Origin: Afipia sp. GAS231
GTDB taxonomy: Bacteria > Pseudomonadota > Alphaproteobacteria > Rhizobiales > Xanthobacteraceae
Length of the DNA stretch: 64,000 nucleotides
Assembly: GCF_900103365.1 (NCBI RefSeq)
Contig: NZ_LT629703.1
Span: forward strand, 5,256,501-5,320,500
Reading direction: 5' to 3'
Shown here piece by piece: positions 9,041-17,784 of the stretch. The notes under the pieces are model-generated. The model was not told the DNA's origin and did not search any database. It saw only the letters and a program-made list of their open reading frames with translations. Numbering within the stretch: position 1 is the stretch's first letter; each line of letters begins with the position of its first letter. A program made the position numbers and the translations under genes.

Positions 9041-10705
9041 ATGTGGAATCAGATATACAATCCGCTCGACAACGCCGTGTTGTCGACGATTGCCGCCGCA
9101 CTTCCAGTCATTGTACTGCTGGTGCTGATCGCCAGCGGCAAGGTCAAGGCGCACATCGCGGCCATTGTCGCGCTGGTGGTCGCCAACATCGTCACCGTCG
9201 CGATCTTCCACATGCCCACGGGCATGTCGATCCGCGCCTCCTTGCTCGGCGTCGTCTCAGGGTTCTTCCCGATCGGCTGGATCGTGCTGAACGTCATCTT
9301 CCTCTATCAGGTCACGGTATCGACCGGCCGTTTCGAACTCTTGAAGCGCGCGGTCGGCGGCGTCACCGAGGACCGGCGGTTGCAGCTGCTGCTGATCGCG
9401 TTTTCGTTCGGCGCGTTCTTCGAGGGTGCTTCCGGATTCGGCACCCCGGTCGCAATCACCGGCTCGATCCTGCTCGGCCTCGGCTTCTCGCCGCTGGCTG
9501 CGTCCGGCCTGTCACTGATCGCGAATACCGCGCCCGTCGCCTACGGCGCGCTCGGCACCCCGATCGCGGGCCTCGCGCAGGTTACCGGCCTCGATCCCTA
9601 TATCCTCGGCGCCATGGTCGGCCGGCAGTTGCCGGTGTTCTCGCTGATCGTGCCGTTCTGGGTGGTGTGGGCGTTTGCCGGATGGAAGGGCATGAAGGAC
9701 GTCTGGCCGGCTATTCTGGTCACCGGACTTTCCTTCGCGATCCCGCAATTCGTGATCTCGAACTACATCAATCCCTGGATCGTCGACATCGGTGCGTCGC
9801 TGATCTCGATGGGCTGCCTGATCCTGTTCCTGAAGGTCTGGCAGCCGAAGCAGCTCTGGTTGTCGCCGGCGCTGCGCGGCAACGACGAGTCGGCCGCGAC
9901 CATGACGGCGCCGAAGCCGATGGACAAGACATCGTTGACCCAGAGCGAGCTGTGGAGCGCGCTGCTGCCGTGGATCATCGTCTGCATCGTGATGCTGATC
10001 TGGGGCAATGGCGCCTTCAAGACCTGGGCGAACTCGATCTTCACCTGGAATTATGCGGTGCCCGAACTCGACAAGATGATCAACGTGATGCCGCCGGTGT
10101 CCGCCAAGCCGACGCTGCAAGGCGCGGTGTTCGGGTTCACCTATCTGTCCTTTACCGGGACCGGCATGCTGATCGCGGCGATCATCTCCGGCTTCCTGAT
10201 GGGCGTCGGTCCCGCCAGGCTGATCGGTGAGTACGGCCGCACCCTCAAACTGTGCGCGATCTCGCTGATCACGATCTCGGCGATGCTCGCCATCGGTACG
10301 CTGACGCGGCTCTCCGGCGTCGACGCCACCCTCGGTCTCGCCTTTGCCGCGACCGGCGTGCTGTATCCCTTCTTCGGCACCTTGCTCGGCTGGTTGGGCG
10401 TGGCGCTGACGGGTTCGGACACCGCCTCCAACATCCTGTTCGGCAACCTGCAGAAGATCACTTCCGAACAGCTCGGCATTTCGCCGATCCTGATGGCTGC
10501 CGCCAACTCTTCCGGCGGCGTCATGGGCAAGATGATCGACGCGCAATCGATCGTCGTCGCCTCGACCGTGACCAACTGGTACGGCCATGAAGGCTCGATC
10601 CTGCGTTACGTGTTCCTGCATTCGATCGTTCTGGCCTGCCTTGTCGGCCTGTTCGTGACGCTGCAGGCCTATGTCTATCCGTTCACGCTGATGGTCCTGA
10701 AATAG
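9041..10705 (+). CDS. lldP: L-lactate permease
   Basis: Proton-coupled lactate/glycolate importer of the LctP family (554 aa; the E. coli protein is 551). ATG 9041 is chosen because the product then begins MWNQIYNPLDN, like other LldP proteins, with GGGGGAGAG about ten bases upstream. About twelve to fourteen membrane helices are visible, with the conserved FFEGASGFGTPVAITG stretch near residue 135 and LTGSDTASNILFGNLQ near 470. The family also imports glycolate, so it could feed the GlcDEF dehydrogenase about 5 kb upstream; that link is an inference. It is followed by a strong terminator. Confidence 0.95.
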   Translation: MWNQIYNPLDNAVLSTIAAALPVIVLLVLIASGKVKAHIAAIVALVVANIVTVAIFHMPTGMSIRASLLGVVSGFFPIGWIVLNVIFLYQVTVSTGRFELLKRAVGGVTEDRRLQLLLIAFSFGAFFEGASGFGTPVAITGSILLGLGFSPLAASGLSLIANTAPVAYGALGTPIAGLAQVTGLDPYILGAMVGRQLPVFSLIVPFWVVWAFAGWKGMKDVWPAILVTGLSFAIPQFVISNYINPWIVDIGASLISMGCLILFLKVWQPKQLWLSPALRGNDESAATMTAPKPMDKTSLTQSELWSALLPWIIVCIVMLIWGNGAFKTWANSIFTWNYAVPELDKMINVMPPVSAKPTLQGAVFGFTYLSFTGTGMLIAAIISGFLMGVGPARLIGEYGRTLKLCAISLITISAMLAIGTLTRLSGVDATLGLAFAATGVLYPFFGTLLGWLGVALTGSDTASNILFGNLQKITSEQLGISPILMAAANSSGGVMGKMIDAQSIVVASTVTNWYGHEGSILRYVFLHSIVLACLVGLFVTLQAYVYPFTLMVLK

Positions 10706-10732
10706 GATTGCCGGCGAAACGCTTCATCGAGG

Positions 10733-10764
10733 ATCCCCGCGGCGGTGCCGCGGGGATTTCGTTT
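10733..10764 (+). terminator. Rho-independent terminator after lldP
   Basis: ATCCCCGCGGC (10733-10743) pairs perfectly with GCCGCGGGGAT (10747-10757) over a three-base loop, then TTTCGTTT follows. Confidence 0.85.
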
Positions 10765-10821
10765 CAGCGCCGTATTTTTGCTTGCTCCATCGCATCAACA
10801 TCGGCCAATCGAGGAAACACG

Positions 10822-11820
10822 ATGCAATTGCGTAACTTTGGACGCACCGGCATGCAGCTCTCGGTGCTGGGCTTCGGCTGCGGCGCGGTCGGCGGATTCA
10901 TGGTGCGCGGCGATCCGGCCGACCAGGAACGCACCATCGCGCGGGCGCTTGAGGCCGGCGTCAATTATTTCGACACCGCCGTGCAGTACGGCGACGGCGA
11001 ATCGGAAAAGAATCTCGGCCGTGTCCTGCAAAGGTTGAAGCCGGCCAACGCCGCCGTCGGCACCAAGGTCCGGCTACCGCCCGCCGACTTCGGCCGCATC
11101 GCCGACACCATCACGGCGTCGCTCGAAGGCAGTCTGGCGCGATTGGGCCTTGACCGGGTCGACATCTTTCACCTGCACAACCCGGTGACGTTGCAAGGCG
11201 GCGGAACGTCGCTGAGCGTACGGCAGGTGCTCGATGAAGTGGTGCCGGCGTTCGAACGGCTGCGCAGCCAGGGAAAAATTCGTTTCCTCGGGCTGACGGC
11301 TGTCGGCGAGACGGCGGCGCTGCTTCAGGTGATCGATGCCGGCGTCTTCGACAGCGCGCAGGTCGTCTACAACATGCTCAATCCGTCCGCGGCTGTGGAA
11401 TTGCCGGCGAACTATCCGGCGCAGGATTATCAACGGCTGTTCGACCACACCAAGGCCGCCGGCGTTGGCGTCGTCGGCATCCGCGTGCTGGCCGGTGGCG
11501 CGTTGTCGGGATCGGCCGAGCGTCATCCGATTGCGAGTCCGGCGCCGGAGCCGATCGGTTCGGCCATGAGCTACGATGCCGATATCGATCGCGCCCGCCG
11601 TCTGATGCCGCTGGTCAAGGAAGGCTTCGCCGCCAGTCTCACCGAAGCCGCCACGCGGTTTGCGCTGTCGCACCCGGCGATGGGAAGCATCCTGGTCGGT
11701 ATGGCGACACCGCAACAATTCGAAGACTCCCTGGATGCGGTCCGCAAAGGCCCGCTGCCGCAAGCGGCTCTCGATCGGCTGTCGGCACTGCGCCACGCAT
11801 TTTCGGGGGAGCCGCGATGA
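10822..11820 (+). CDS. Aldo/keto reductase
   Basis: NAD(P)H-dependent oxidoreductase of the AKR superfamily, 332 aa. ATG 10822 has GAGGA eight bases upstream and gives the usual N-terminus MQLRNFGRTGMQLSVLGFG; an in-frame start at 10708 lies inside the lldP terminator and is rejected. The catalytic tetrad can be placed: Asp51 and Tyr56 in DTAVQYG, Lys82 in GTKVRLP, and His in DIFHLHNP (about 117-119). The substrate is unknown. No partner gene is close; upstream is the lldP terminator and downstream an AT-rich spacer. Confidence 0.9.
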   Translation: MQLRNFGRTGMQLSVLGFGCGAVGGFMVRGDPADQERTIARALEAGVNYFDTAVQYGDGESEKNLGRVLQRLKPANAAVGTKVRLPPADFGRIADTITASLEGSLARLGLDRVDIFHLHNPVTLQGGGTSLSVRQVLDEVVPAFERLRSQGKIRFLGLTAVGETAALLQVIDAGVFDSAQVVYNMLNPSAAVELPANYPAQDYQRLFDHTKAAGVGVVGIRVLAGGALSGSAERHPIASPAPEPIGSAMSYDADIDRARRLMPLVKEGFAASLTEAATRFALSHPAMGSILVGMATPQQFEDSLDAVRKGPLPQAALDRLSALRHAFSGEPR

Positions 11821-11899
11821 TTGCTCCCATGATTGGGACATCAATCCTGACCGAAATATAGGCGTTAAACCCGCGTTAATTTTCTCGTTGCATGATTGA

Positions 11900-11905
11900 T
11901 ATAAT
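11900..11905 (+). promoter_or_regulatory. Possible -10 box (TATAAT) upstream of the PilZ gene
   Basis: A perfect TATAAT within an unusually AT-rich patch (11855-11925) of an otherwise GC-rich window, about 160 bases before the PilZ start. A -35 at the right spacing is weak (TTAATT at about 11876), so this is tentative. Confidence 0.3.
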
Positions 11906-12062
11906 TCTATTTCACATTGCCGCACGAATTGCGTGCCGCTGGCATGCCGCTTGATTTGATTGTTCTTTTGCTTCCGCTGTACCGAAGCCGCCGCCCTCGA
12001 TTGCGTCAGCTTCGGCTGGATCGATTTCTCGGAATAATGATCTTGGTAGGGGAATGGGGCGG

Positions 12063-12305
12063 ATGGTCGAAACCCGAATTGCACCTCGGCATCGTGTCAT
12101 GAAGCCGGCCAAGATCGAATATGGCGGCATGAAAACGCCTTGCACGATCCGTGACATATCGGTCACCGGCGCTGCGTTGGAGATTTCCGAACTCACCGGG
12201 ATCGTCCCGGCGACCTTCAACTTGATACTGACTGAGGAAAAATTGAAGCTGCCGTGTCATGTGGTCTGGCGCAGGGAGTTTCGTATCGGTGTCGCGTTCG
12301 ATTAG
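12063..12305 (+). CDS. Small single-domain PilZ protein
   Basis: An 80 aa protein that is nearly all PilZ domain, the receptor for the second messenger cyclic di-GMP. Both ligand motifs are intact: RxxxR at residues 5-9 (RIAPR) and DxSxxG at 31-36 (DISVTG). ATG 12063 is preferred to 12054 because GTAGGGG lies ten bases before it but only one base before the other. With no attached effector domain, it must act by contacting another protein. The next gene starts 26 bases after the stop and probably shares the transcript, but it is not a known c-di-GMP partner. Confidence 0.87.
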   Translation: MVETRIAPRHRVMKPAKIEYGGMKTPCTIRDISVTGAALEISELTGIVPATFNLILTEEKLKLPCHVVWRREFRIGVAFD

Positions 12306-12331
12306 GCCGCTATTGGACGGGAGGCTGAACG

Positions 12332-12622
12332 ATGATTAATCGCGAAAGACGATCCGGAACCGACACGCGTCCGGAGAGCGAGAAGCAGTTGCTTGGGGAG
12401 CGAAGATCCGGGCTCGACAGGCGAACGGATCGCGCGTCCGCAAAACCAATTCCGTCCAATGACCAGTTGCTGCTTTTTGCACGACGCCTGAGGCGGACGA
12501 TGCGTGATGAAAAAGGCCGGGCCTTCCTCGGGGTCGCGGTCGGAGAACAGGAATTCACGTTTTATCCCGAAGTCATCCGCCTCGTGGAATGGATCGAATC
12601 CCTGCCCGGCGCCGATTCATAA
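12332..12622 (+). CDS. Small conserved-looking protein of unknown function
   Basis: A 96 aa protein, very basic at the start, with two ERRSG/LDRR-type Arg-rich clusters in residues 5-31. A compact folded segment of about 50 residues follows, ending in YPEVIRLVEWIESLP. GGGAGG lies seven bases before the ATG. It is 26 bases downstream of the PilZ gene and probably co-transcribed with it. I recognise no family. Codon use and a good ribosome site support it being real. Confidence 0.65.
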   Translation: MINRERRSGTDTRPESEKQLLGERRSGLDRRTDRASAKPIPSNDQLLLFARRLRRTMRDEKGRAFLGVAVGEQEFTFYPEVIRLVEWIESLPGADS

Positions 12623-12732
12623 CGGCGGGCTGCGATCTCGCGCAAAGCAGAACCGATAAGCCTCTAGCCAATCACGTCGTTGTTCAATAGAACGGCGCGC
12701 AGTTTTGGCTGCCCGGATATTCGAGAGGCTCT

Positions 12733-13152
12733 ATGATTTCAATCGCGCGTTTATTGAAGCCGGCCGGCGTCGCAACGGCGTTGCTGATGGTGGCTGCCCC
12801 GAATTTCAGTCTTGCTCAGGCCGATGACGGTTTTCCGTTCGGCACCGAAATGACGCTCGATGTCGGGCGTCAGCCCGGCTCCAAGCGGATTCCGAACATC
12901 GAGATCGGCGACGCCGGCGAAGTCGTGCTCGAACTCTGGTGCAAGGGCGGCAAGGGCCAGTTTTCGGTGGCCGGCAACACCGTGATCTTCGTCGCCGGCG
13001 AGATGGAAAACCGCACCTGCGCACCGGACCGGGCGCAGGCCGATGACGATCTGATCGCGGCGCTGACCGACGCCGCCACCTGGAAGCGGCAGGGCGATTT
13101 CGTCTCGTTCGTCGGCGCCAAGACGCTGCGGTTTCGCATCAATACGAACTAG
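12733..13152 (+). CDS. Exported META/HslJ-like protein
   Basis: A 139 aa protein with a signal peptide (hydrophobic core ATALLMVAAP, cleavage after SLAQA). The mature part has two Cys (in LWCKGGKGQF and NRTCAPDRA). The pattern, with a polar strand, a WCKGG turn and a C-terminal WKRQGDFVSF then LRFRINTN, resembles the META domain of HslJ-type periplasmic or heat-shock proteins. That assignment is by pattern only. GAGAGG is seven bases before the ATG. It stands alone, convergent with bacterioferritin. Confidence 0.6.
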   Translation: MISIARLLKPAGVATALLMVAAPNFSLAQADDGFPFGTEMTLDVGRQPGSKRIPNIEIGDAGEVVLELWCKGGKGQFSVAGNTVIFVAGEMENRTCAPDRAQADDDLIAALTDAATWKRQGDFVSFVGAKTLRFRINTN

Positions 13153-13225
13153 GCCCGAATCCCCAAATCCAGCGGCCCAGGCAACATCCGCTCTGGTTGC
13201 TCCGGTGATTGCGATGCATTCGTCG

Positions 13226-13708
13226 TCAGATCTGGTCGAGCTCGCCAATATGATGTTGGGCGTAGAGCTCAAGGCCAAGCCTGGCGACGAGGTCGATTTG
13301 GGTTTCAAGAAAATCGATATGATGCTCCTCGTCGTGCGTCAGCTGCTCAAACAGGTCGCGCGTCACATAGTCTTTCACACCGTGGCAGTGGGCTGCCGCT
13401 TCCTGGTAAAGCGCCCGCGCTTCCATTTCCGCCTTTAGATCGCGGTCAAGCACCTCCTTCACCGTTTTGCCGATATGAAGGGATTCGAGGGTCTGCATGT
13501 TGGGGTTGCCATCGAGGAAGATGATCCGCTCGATGAGCTTGTCGGCATGCTGCATTTCCTCGATGGACTCCTTGCGCCATTGCCTTGCAAGCACCTTGTA
13601 GCCCCAATTGTCCAGCAGGCGATAATGCAGCCAGTATTGGTTCACTGCGGTGAGCTCGTGGCGCAGCGCCTTGTTCAGGTAGTCGATAACTTTGGGGTTA
13701 CCTTTCAT
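13226..13708 (-). CDS. bfr: Bacterioferritin
   Basis: Heme-containing iron-storage protein forming 24-mer shells; it oxidises Fe(II) and stores it as ferric mineral. The product is 160 aa, close to the E. coli length of 158. The ferroxidase ligands fall at the standard places: Glu18, Glu51, His54, Glu94 and the DEEHH segment near 127-130. The heme-ligand Met52 is present in EEMQHAD. No bacterioferritin-associated ferredoxin (bfd) gene is adjacent. The upstream region shows no clear Irr/ICE or Fur box to my eye. The dodecin gene lies 230 bases upstream on the same strand. Confidence 0.96.
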   Translation of the reverse strand: MKGNPKVIDYLNKALRHELTAVNQYWLHYRLLDNWGYKVLARQWRKESIEEMQHADKLIERIIFLDGNPNMQTLESLHIGKTVKEVLDRDLKAEMEARALYQEAAAHCHGVKDYVTRDLFEQLTHDEEHHIDFLETQIDLVARLGLELYAQHHIGELDQI

Positions 13709-13938
13709 GGATCACTCCCTGTTGCCGATCGCCTCCGATGCGTAGCGTGGACGGAGGCTGTTCATTCGATCACGCGGTCGTCCATCGCCAGCGTTCCGGC
13801 TCACGACGTTGCTGCGAACGTACCGCCTACGGCTGCCGTGCAGCCAACATCGCGACGCTTCGCATTGGTGCAGAAGCAAATGCGCATGCCGCTACGCATC
13901 GCAGCGCTTCAAAATCGCCTCTGCGTGTTTGCCGAGAT

Positions 13939-14166
13939 TTACTCCTCTAGTGTAAATCCTACGCGCAGTGTGACCTGGTAATGGCCAACAGCGCCATTTT
14001 CGATATGGCCTCTGGTTTGCGTGACTTCGAACCATTTCATGTCGCGAATGGTCTTCGATGCGCGAGCCAGGGCATTCTGGATGGCGTCTTCGATGCTTTT
14101 TTCGGAAGATCCCACGAGCTCCAGGATCTTGTAGACGTGACCCTTCATTTCAGCAGCAACCGGCAT
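13939..14166 (-). CDS. Dodecin, flavin-binding storage protein
   Basis: A 75 aa protein of the dodecin family, which forms dodecameric shells that bind and protect riboflavin/FMN or CoA. The core [19 protein letters not shown] at about 11-29, then DMKWFEV and TRGHIENG, is diagnostic; Trp45 is the aromatic that stacks on the flavin. GGAGG lies seven bases upstream of ATG 14166 on the minus strand, so a longer open frame starting further upstream is rejected. Its neighbour is bacterioferritin, so two protein storage shells lie side by side, though 230 bases separate them. Confidence 0.93.
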   Translation of the reverse strand: MPVAAEMKGHVYKILELVGSSEKSIEDAIQNALARASKTIRDMKWFEVTQTRGHIENGAVGHYQVTLRVGFTLEE

Positions 14167-14355
14167 GACGAACCTCCGTTGTGATGTCACTGGGGCAAGC
14201 TGGACCTGTCTCCTTCTACCCGGAGTTTTAATCCGATGGCGCGCCAAGTCCAGCGCCGCCCTTGCGCTCCCCAGCCTTGCGCTTCCCAGCCCTGCATCCC
14301 CAGCCCTGCATCTCCATGGGTTGAACCGCTGTGTGAACTGACTTAACCGTCCACG

Positions 14356-15276
14356 ATGCACGAGCCGAGCAGCGGCACCAAAGCCTCCGTCCAAAAATCA
14401 GACACGACACCGGGCCTGCTTGGGGTCGCGTGCGGCCTCGGCGCTGCGCTGTTCTGGGCGCTCGGCTTCGTGGCGACCCGGCACGGCCTGAAGGTCGGCT
14501 TCACGCCGCCTGACCTCCTGATGCACCGTTTCGTGTGGTCGGGACTTGTCTTCCTGCCGTTCGTGTTTCGCGCAGGTCTGCGCGATCTCTGCGGCATCGG
14601 CTGGAGCCGCGGCCTGGTGCTGATGGTGCTGGGCGGACCGGTGATGTCGCTGATCAGCTATGCCGGATTCCTGTTCGTGCCGCTCGGGCATGGCAGCGTG
14701 ATCCAGCCGTCTTGCGCGACGCTCGGCGGCCTGCTGTTTGCGGCGTTCCTGCTTCATGAACGCATCGCACCTTCGCGCATTGTCGGCGCGCTTGTCATCG
14801 TCGCCGGCCTCGGGGTGATCGGCAGCGAGTCGATCGCGCATATCGGGCTCGACGGCGTTCGCGGCGACCTGATCTTCGTGCTGACCGGCATGATGTTCGC
14901 GGGCTTCGGCACGCTGGTGCGTTACTGGCGTGTCTCGGCGGTGTCGGTCGCCGTCGTCATCAGCGTGCTGTCGCTGTTGCTGTTTCCGATTTACGCGCTG
15001 TCGGGTGGCTTAAGCCGCATCGTGACGTTCGGTCTTCACGAGAATGCCCTGCAGGCGGTGGCGCAAGGCATCCTGTCCGGGCCCGCGGCGATGTATCTTT
15101 TCACGGCCTCGATCCAGCACCTCGGCGCCGCCCGCGCCGCGATTTTCCCGGCGACTGTGCCGGCGCTGACGCTGCTGTTCAGTTGGCTATTGCTCGGCGA
15201 ACCGCCGACGGCGTTGCAGATGGCGGGACTGGCGACGGTGTTGTTCGGATTCTATCTGGCGCAGCGGTCGCGATAA
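14356..15276 (+). CDS. EamA/DMT-superfamily transporter
   Basis: A 306 aa inner-membrane protein with about ten predicted helices arranged as two EamA repeats (roughly 20-140 and 160-300). It has the usual [17 protein letters not shown] opening and the C-terminal [17 protein letters not shown] signature of the drug/metabolite transporter superfamily. Members export amino acids, metabolites or toxic compounds; the substrate is not predictable. It is divergent from dodecin. Confidence 0.88.
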   Translation: MHEPSSGTKASVQKSDTTPGLLGVACGLGAALFWALGFVATRHGLKVGFTPPDLLMHRFVWSGLVFLPFVFRAGLRDLCGIGWSRGLVLMVLGGPVMSLISYAGFLFVPLGHGSVIQPSCATLGGLLFAAFLLHERIAPSRIVGALVIVAGLGVIGSESIAHIGLDGVRGDLIFVLTGMMFAGFGTLVRYWRVSAVSVAVVISVLSLLLFPIYALSGGLSRIVTFGLHENALQAVAQGILSGPAAMYLFTASIQHLGAARAAIFPATVPALTLLFSWLLLGEPPTALQMAGLATVLFGFYLAQRSR

Positions 15277-15322
15277 GGCTTTGTCCCGAACGAGGGCATC
15301 AGTCTTCCTGTTCGGAGGGCTT

Positions 15323-16006
15323 CTAGCCTCCACCCTCGAATCCCACGAAGGTCGTTGCTTCGTCGACCGATTTGCGCTCGGATACGACGGCATTGGCAGG
15401 AAAACTGTGATCCGGCCAGCCCAGGGCGATACTCTTCATGATCACCTGATCGTCCGCGATTCCGGCATGCTCGCGCACCACGGGGGATTGCATGATCCCC
15501 TGGCTGTTGATCACGGCACCAAGCCCCCGCGCCCAGGCCGCGTTGACAAGCGCGGTGGCCACGGCGCCACAGTCGAAGGCGGTATCGTCACTGGACGCGA
15601 GCGCGCGATCATATGTGATGATCACGCACACGGGCGCGTCGAACTGGCGAAAGCCACGCATGACCCAGTCTTGCCGCTGCTGCTTGTCATCGCGCGCTAT
15701 ACCCATCGCGCTGAACAGCTGCTTGGCAACGCCAATCTGGCGTTCGCGATGCACCCCGTCGAACGGCTGGCCAATTCGAAACTCGCGCGAGTGCGGCACG
15801 CCGGCCAGGTTGCGCTCGGTGTTGCCCCGGCGGATGCGATCCAGCGGCTCGCCGGTGATGACATAGAAATTCCAGGGCTGGGTATTCATCGACGATGGCG
15901 CGCGCATTGCCAGCGCCAGGACTTCCTTGATCAATTCTTGCGGGACAGGATCGGGCTTGTAACCGCGAATGCTTCGCCGGCCGAGAATAACGTCATCAAA
16001 CTTCAT
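15323..16006 (-). CDS. Nitroreductase family protein
   Basis: A 227 aa FMN-dependent NAD(P)H oxidoreductase. The start at 16006 is preceded by AGGAAA; the longer frame to 16093 is rejected because the family N-terminus (FDDVILGRRSIRGY) begins here. The FMN phosphate-binding Arg residues lie in GRRSIRGYK (about 9-17), and the APSSMNTQPWNFYVITG segment (about 36-52) is typical. C-terminal AIALGWPD is the usual GYP-like turn. Physiological substrates could be quinones, nitroaromatics or flavins. It lies downstream of the CrtI-like gene on the same strand with a 90-base gap, and could share its transcript. Confidence 0.9.
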   Translation of the reverse strand: MKFDDVILGRRSIRGYKPDPVPQELIKEVLALAMRAPSSMNTQPWNFYVITGEPLDRIRRGNTERNLAGVPHSREFRIGQPFDGVHRERQIGVAKQLFSAMGIARDDKQQRQDWVMRGFRQFDAPVCVIITYDRALASSDDTAFDCGAVATALVNAAWARGLGAVINSQGIMQSPVVREHAGIADDQVIMKSIALGWPDHSFPANAVVSERKSVDEATTFVGFEGGG

Positions 16007-16096
16007 CTTTGCATTTCCTGAAATTGGCATGATCGCTTTGGGGGATATACGGGATCGCCACCCCACTGGCATTGACTGGATTAAGAAGCACACTCC

Positions 16097-17626
16097 CTAA
16101 CTCTCGCGCAAAATCATGTCGGCGCAAGCGCCGGCCGACTGGATCACGCCGGTGTAGCCGCCGAACCCGGAATACGCTGAGGCCAGATAAAACCCTGGTA
16201 TCGCCGTGCGCGGCGAGCGGAACGGGTTTTGCCGGATCGAGGCCGGCGGCGTCGGCGCAAAACCGTAGACGGCGCCGTCGGGGGCGTTGAGATATTGCCG
16301 GACCGACAGCGCGCTGTTGAACGAGGACGCCACCACGGCGTCGCCAAGCCCCGGATAATATGAGGAGAGGTGGCGCACGATCGCGACCTGCCAGCGGCCG
16401 CGCTTCTCGCGATAGGCCTCCATGTCGGAAGGGTCCCAGTTCGACAGCAGATCGGGGCCCAGCACCGACAGCACGTAAGGCGGCGACGGCACGCCGGAAT
16501 CGATTGCCGCATAATCGACCACCGACATCGGCGGCATGCGCTCGCCGGGCTCTTCCGCCATCAGCGCCGCGCCCTGCCCGTAGTCGGCGAGTTTTTTTAT
16601 CCAGGGCGGCAGCAATTGCGTGGAGTAGGCGGTGACGCCGAATTCGCGCGGCGGCTTCGACAGCCCGAGCGTCAGCGCGAACAGCGATGCCGACGGGATT
16701 TGCCGCGCGTAACCCTGGCTCAGTTTCTCCGCGGCGTCCGCTGCCATCAACGGCGCCAGTGCCGCCGGCGCGGCATTGCCGACGATCCGCCGGCAGTCGA
16801 CGGTCTTGGCATCGCTGCCGTCCTTGGCAGTATGGGTGACGATCCCTGTATCGCCGTCCAGCGCAATGCCGCTGACGACGCGCCGCACCAGGACCTCGCC
16901 GCCGGCGGCCTTGACGGCGCGGGCCAGCGCGCTCGACAGCCGCTGTGAACCGCCCTGCACGTAGCGGCCGCCGCCCTGCAGGTAGCAACCTTGCGCAAAA
17001 GCGAAATAGATCCACCACATCGTGGTGGGGTCGTCATGGAAATAGGACAGGTTGGCGGCAAGCACGCATTTGATGGCTTCGTTGTCGCCGAACACAAGGT
17101 CGAGCTTTTGCGACAGCGACAAACTCCAGTCGCCGGCATCCGGAATCAGCCTCAGCAAAGCCTCGCTCGGATCTTCCGGCACGTCCTTGCCTTGCGAAAC
17201 CGTCGCCGCAGCAGCAACGATCCGTTGCATCTCGCCGAGCAACTGGTCGATGCCTTTGCGGGCTTCCGGAAAGCGCTCGGCGAGCGCCTGCCGTGCCGCG
17301 TCGAAATTATCAGGCATCAGGAACGGTGTGCGAAGCGGGCCGCCGCGCGCCTGATAGAACGCACCGCAGGGAATCCAGGTCACCTTGTCGATCACGCCCG
17401 CACGCGTCAGCACGTCGTGCTTGGGGTCGCGGGGATGGTGCGGGTCGCTGGTTTCATGCAGCGATCCCTCGACAAACAGCTCGCCGGATTTGTAGCTGGA
17501 GGCCGCACCGCCGACCGAATTGCTGCGCTCGATCACGAGCACCTTTCGGCCCTCGCGCGCCAGGATCGCGCCGGCCGTCAGCCCGCCGAGGCCGGCGCCG
17601 ATCACTACGACATCATAACGCGCCAT
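16097..17626 (-). CDS. CrtI/phytoene-desaturase-like FAD oxidoreductase
   Basis: A 509 aa flavoprotein. ATG 17626 is chosen so that the Rossmann motif VVIGAGLGGLTAG starts at residue 6, as in relatives; AAGGA lies upstream. The N-terminal dinucleotide-binding fold is followed by VGGAASSYKSG, and the C-terminus has the typical YLASAYSGFGGYTGVIQSA-type end that closes over the FAD. The family includes carotenoid desaturases and retinol saturases (all-trans-retinol 13,14-reductase). No other carotenoid genes are nearby, so the substrate may not be a carotenoid. Confidence 0.85.
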   Translation of the reverse strand: MARYDVVVIGAGLGGLTAGAILAREGRKVLVIERSNSVGGAASSYKSGELFVEGSLHETSDPHHPRDPKHDVLTRAGVIDKVTWIPCGAFYQARGGPLRTPFLMPDNFDAARQALAERFPEARKGIDQLLGEMQRIVAAAATVSQGKDVPEDPSEALLRLIPDAGDWSLSLSQKLDLVFGDNEAIKCVLAANLSYFHDDPTTMWWIYFAFAQGCYLQGGGRYVQGGSQRLSSALARAVKAAGGEVLVRRVVSGIALDGDTGIVTHTAKDGSDAKTVDCRRIVGNAAPAALAPLMAADAAEKLSQGYARQIPSASLFALTLGLSKPPREFGVTAYSTQLLPPWIKKLADYGQGAALMAEEPGERMPPMSVVDYAAIDSGVPSPPYVLSVLGPDLLSNWDPSDMEAYREKRGRWQVAIVRHLSSYYPGLGDAVVASSFNSALSVRQYLNAPDGAVYGFAPTPPASIRQNPFRSPRTAIPGFYLASAYSGFGGYTGVIQSAGACADMILRES

Positions 17627-17784
17627 TCGAGCTGAAATCCTTGGCAACTCATGCACTTATCGCAACCGTTCATTGCCGCTCGGGCGCGGCATGTCAAATG
17701 CGCTGGTGCATGGGTTTTGTGCGCGTAAGGCGCAGGGCTCAGCCGGCGCACGGCCGGCTCCAGGCCAGGGACGACGGAAGTGCC

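Noticed and set aside
12054..12062. Earlier ATG for the PilZ protein
   Set aside because: The purine-rich site is only one base away from it, too close to be used, but correctly spaced for ATG 12063.
14265..14330. Imperfect tandem CCCAGCCCTGCATC-like units upstream of the EamA gene
   Set aside because: Only three or four degenerate units in a C-rich spacer; no sign of regulation or mobility.
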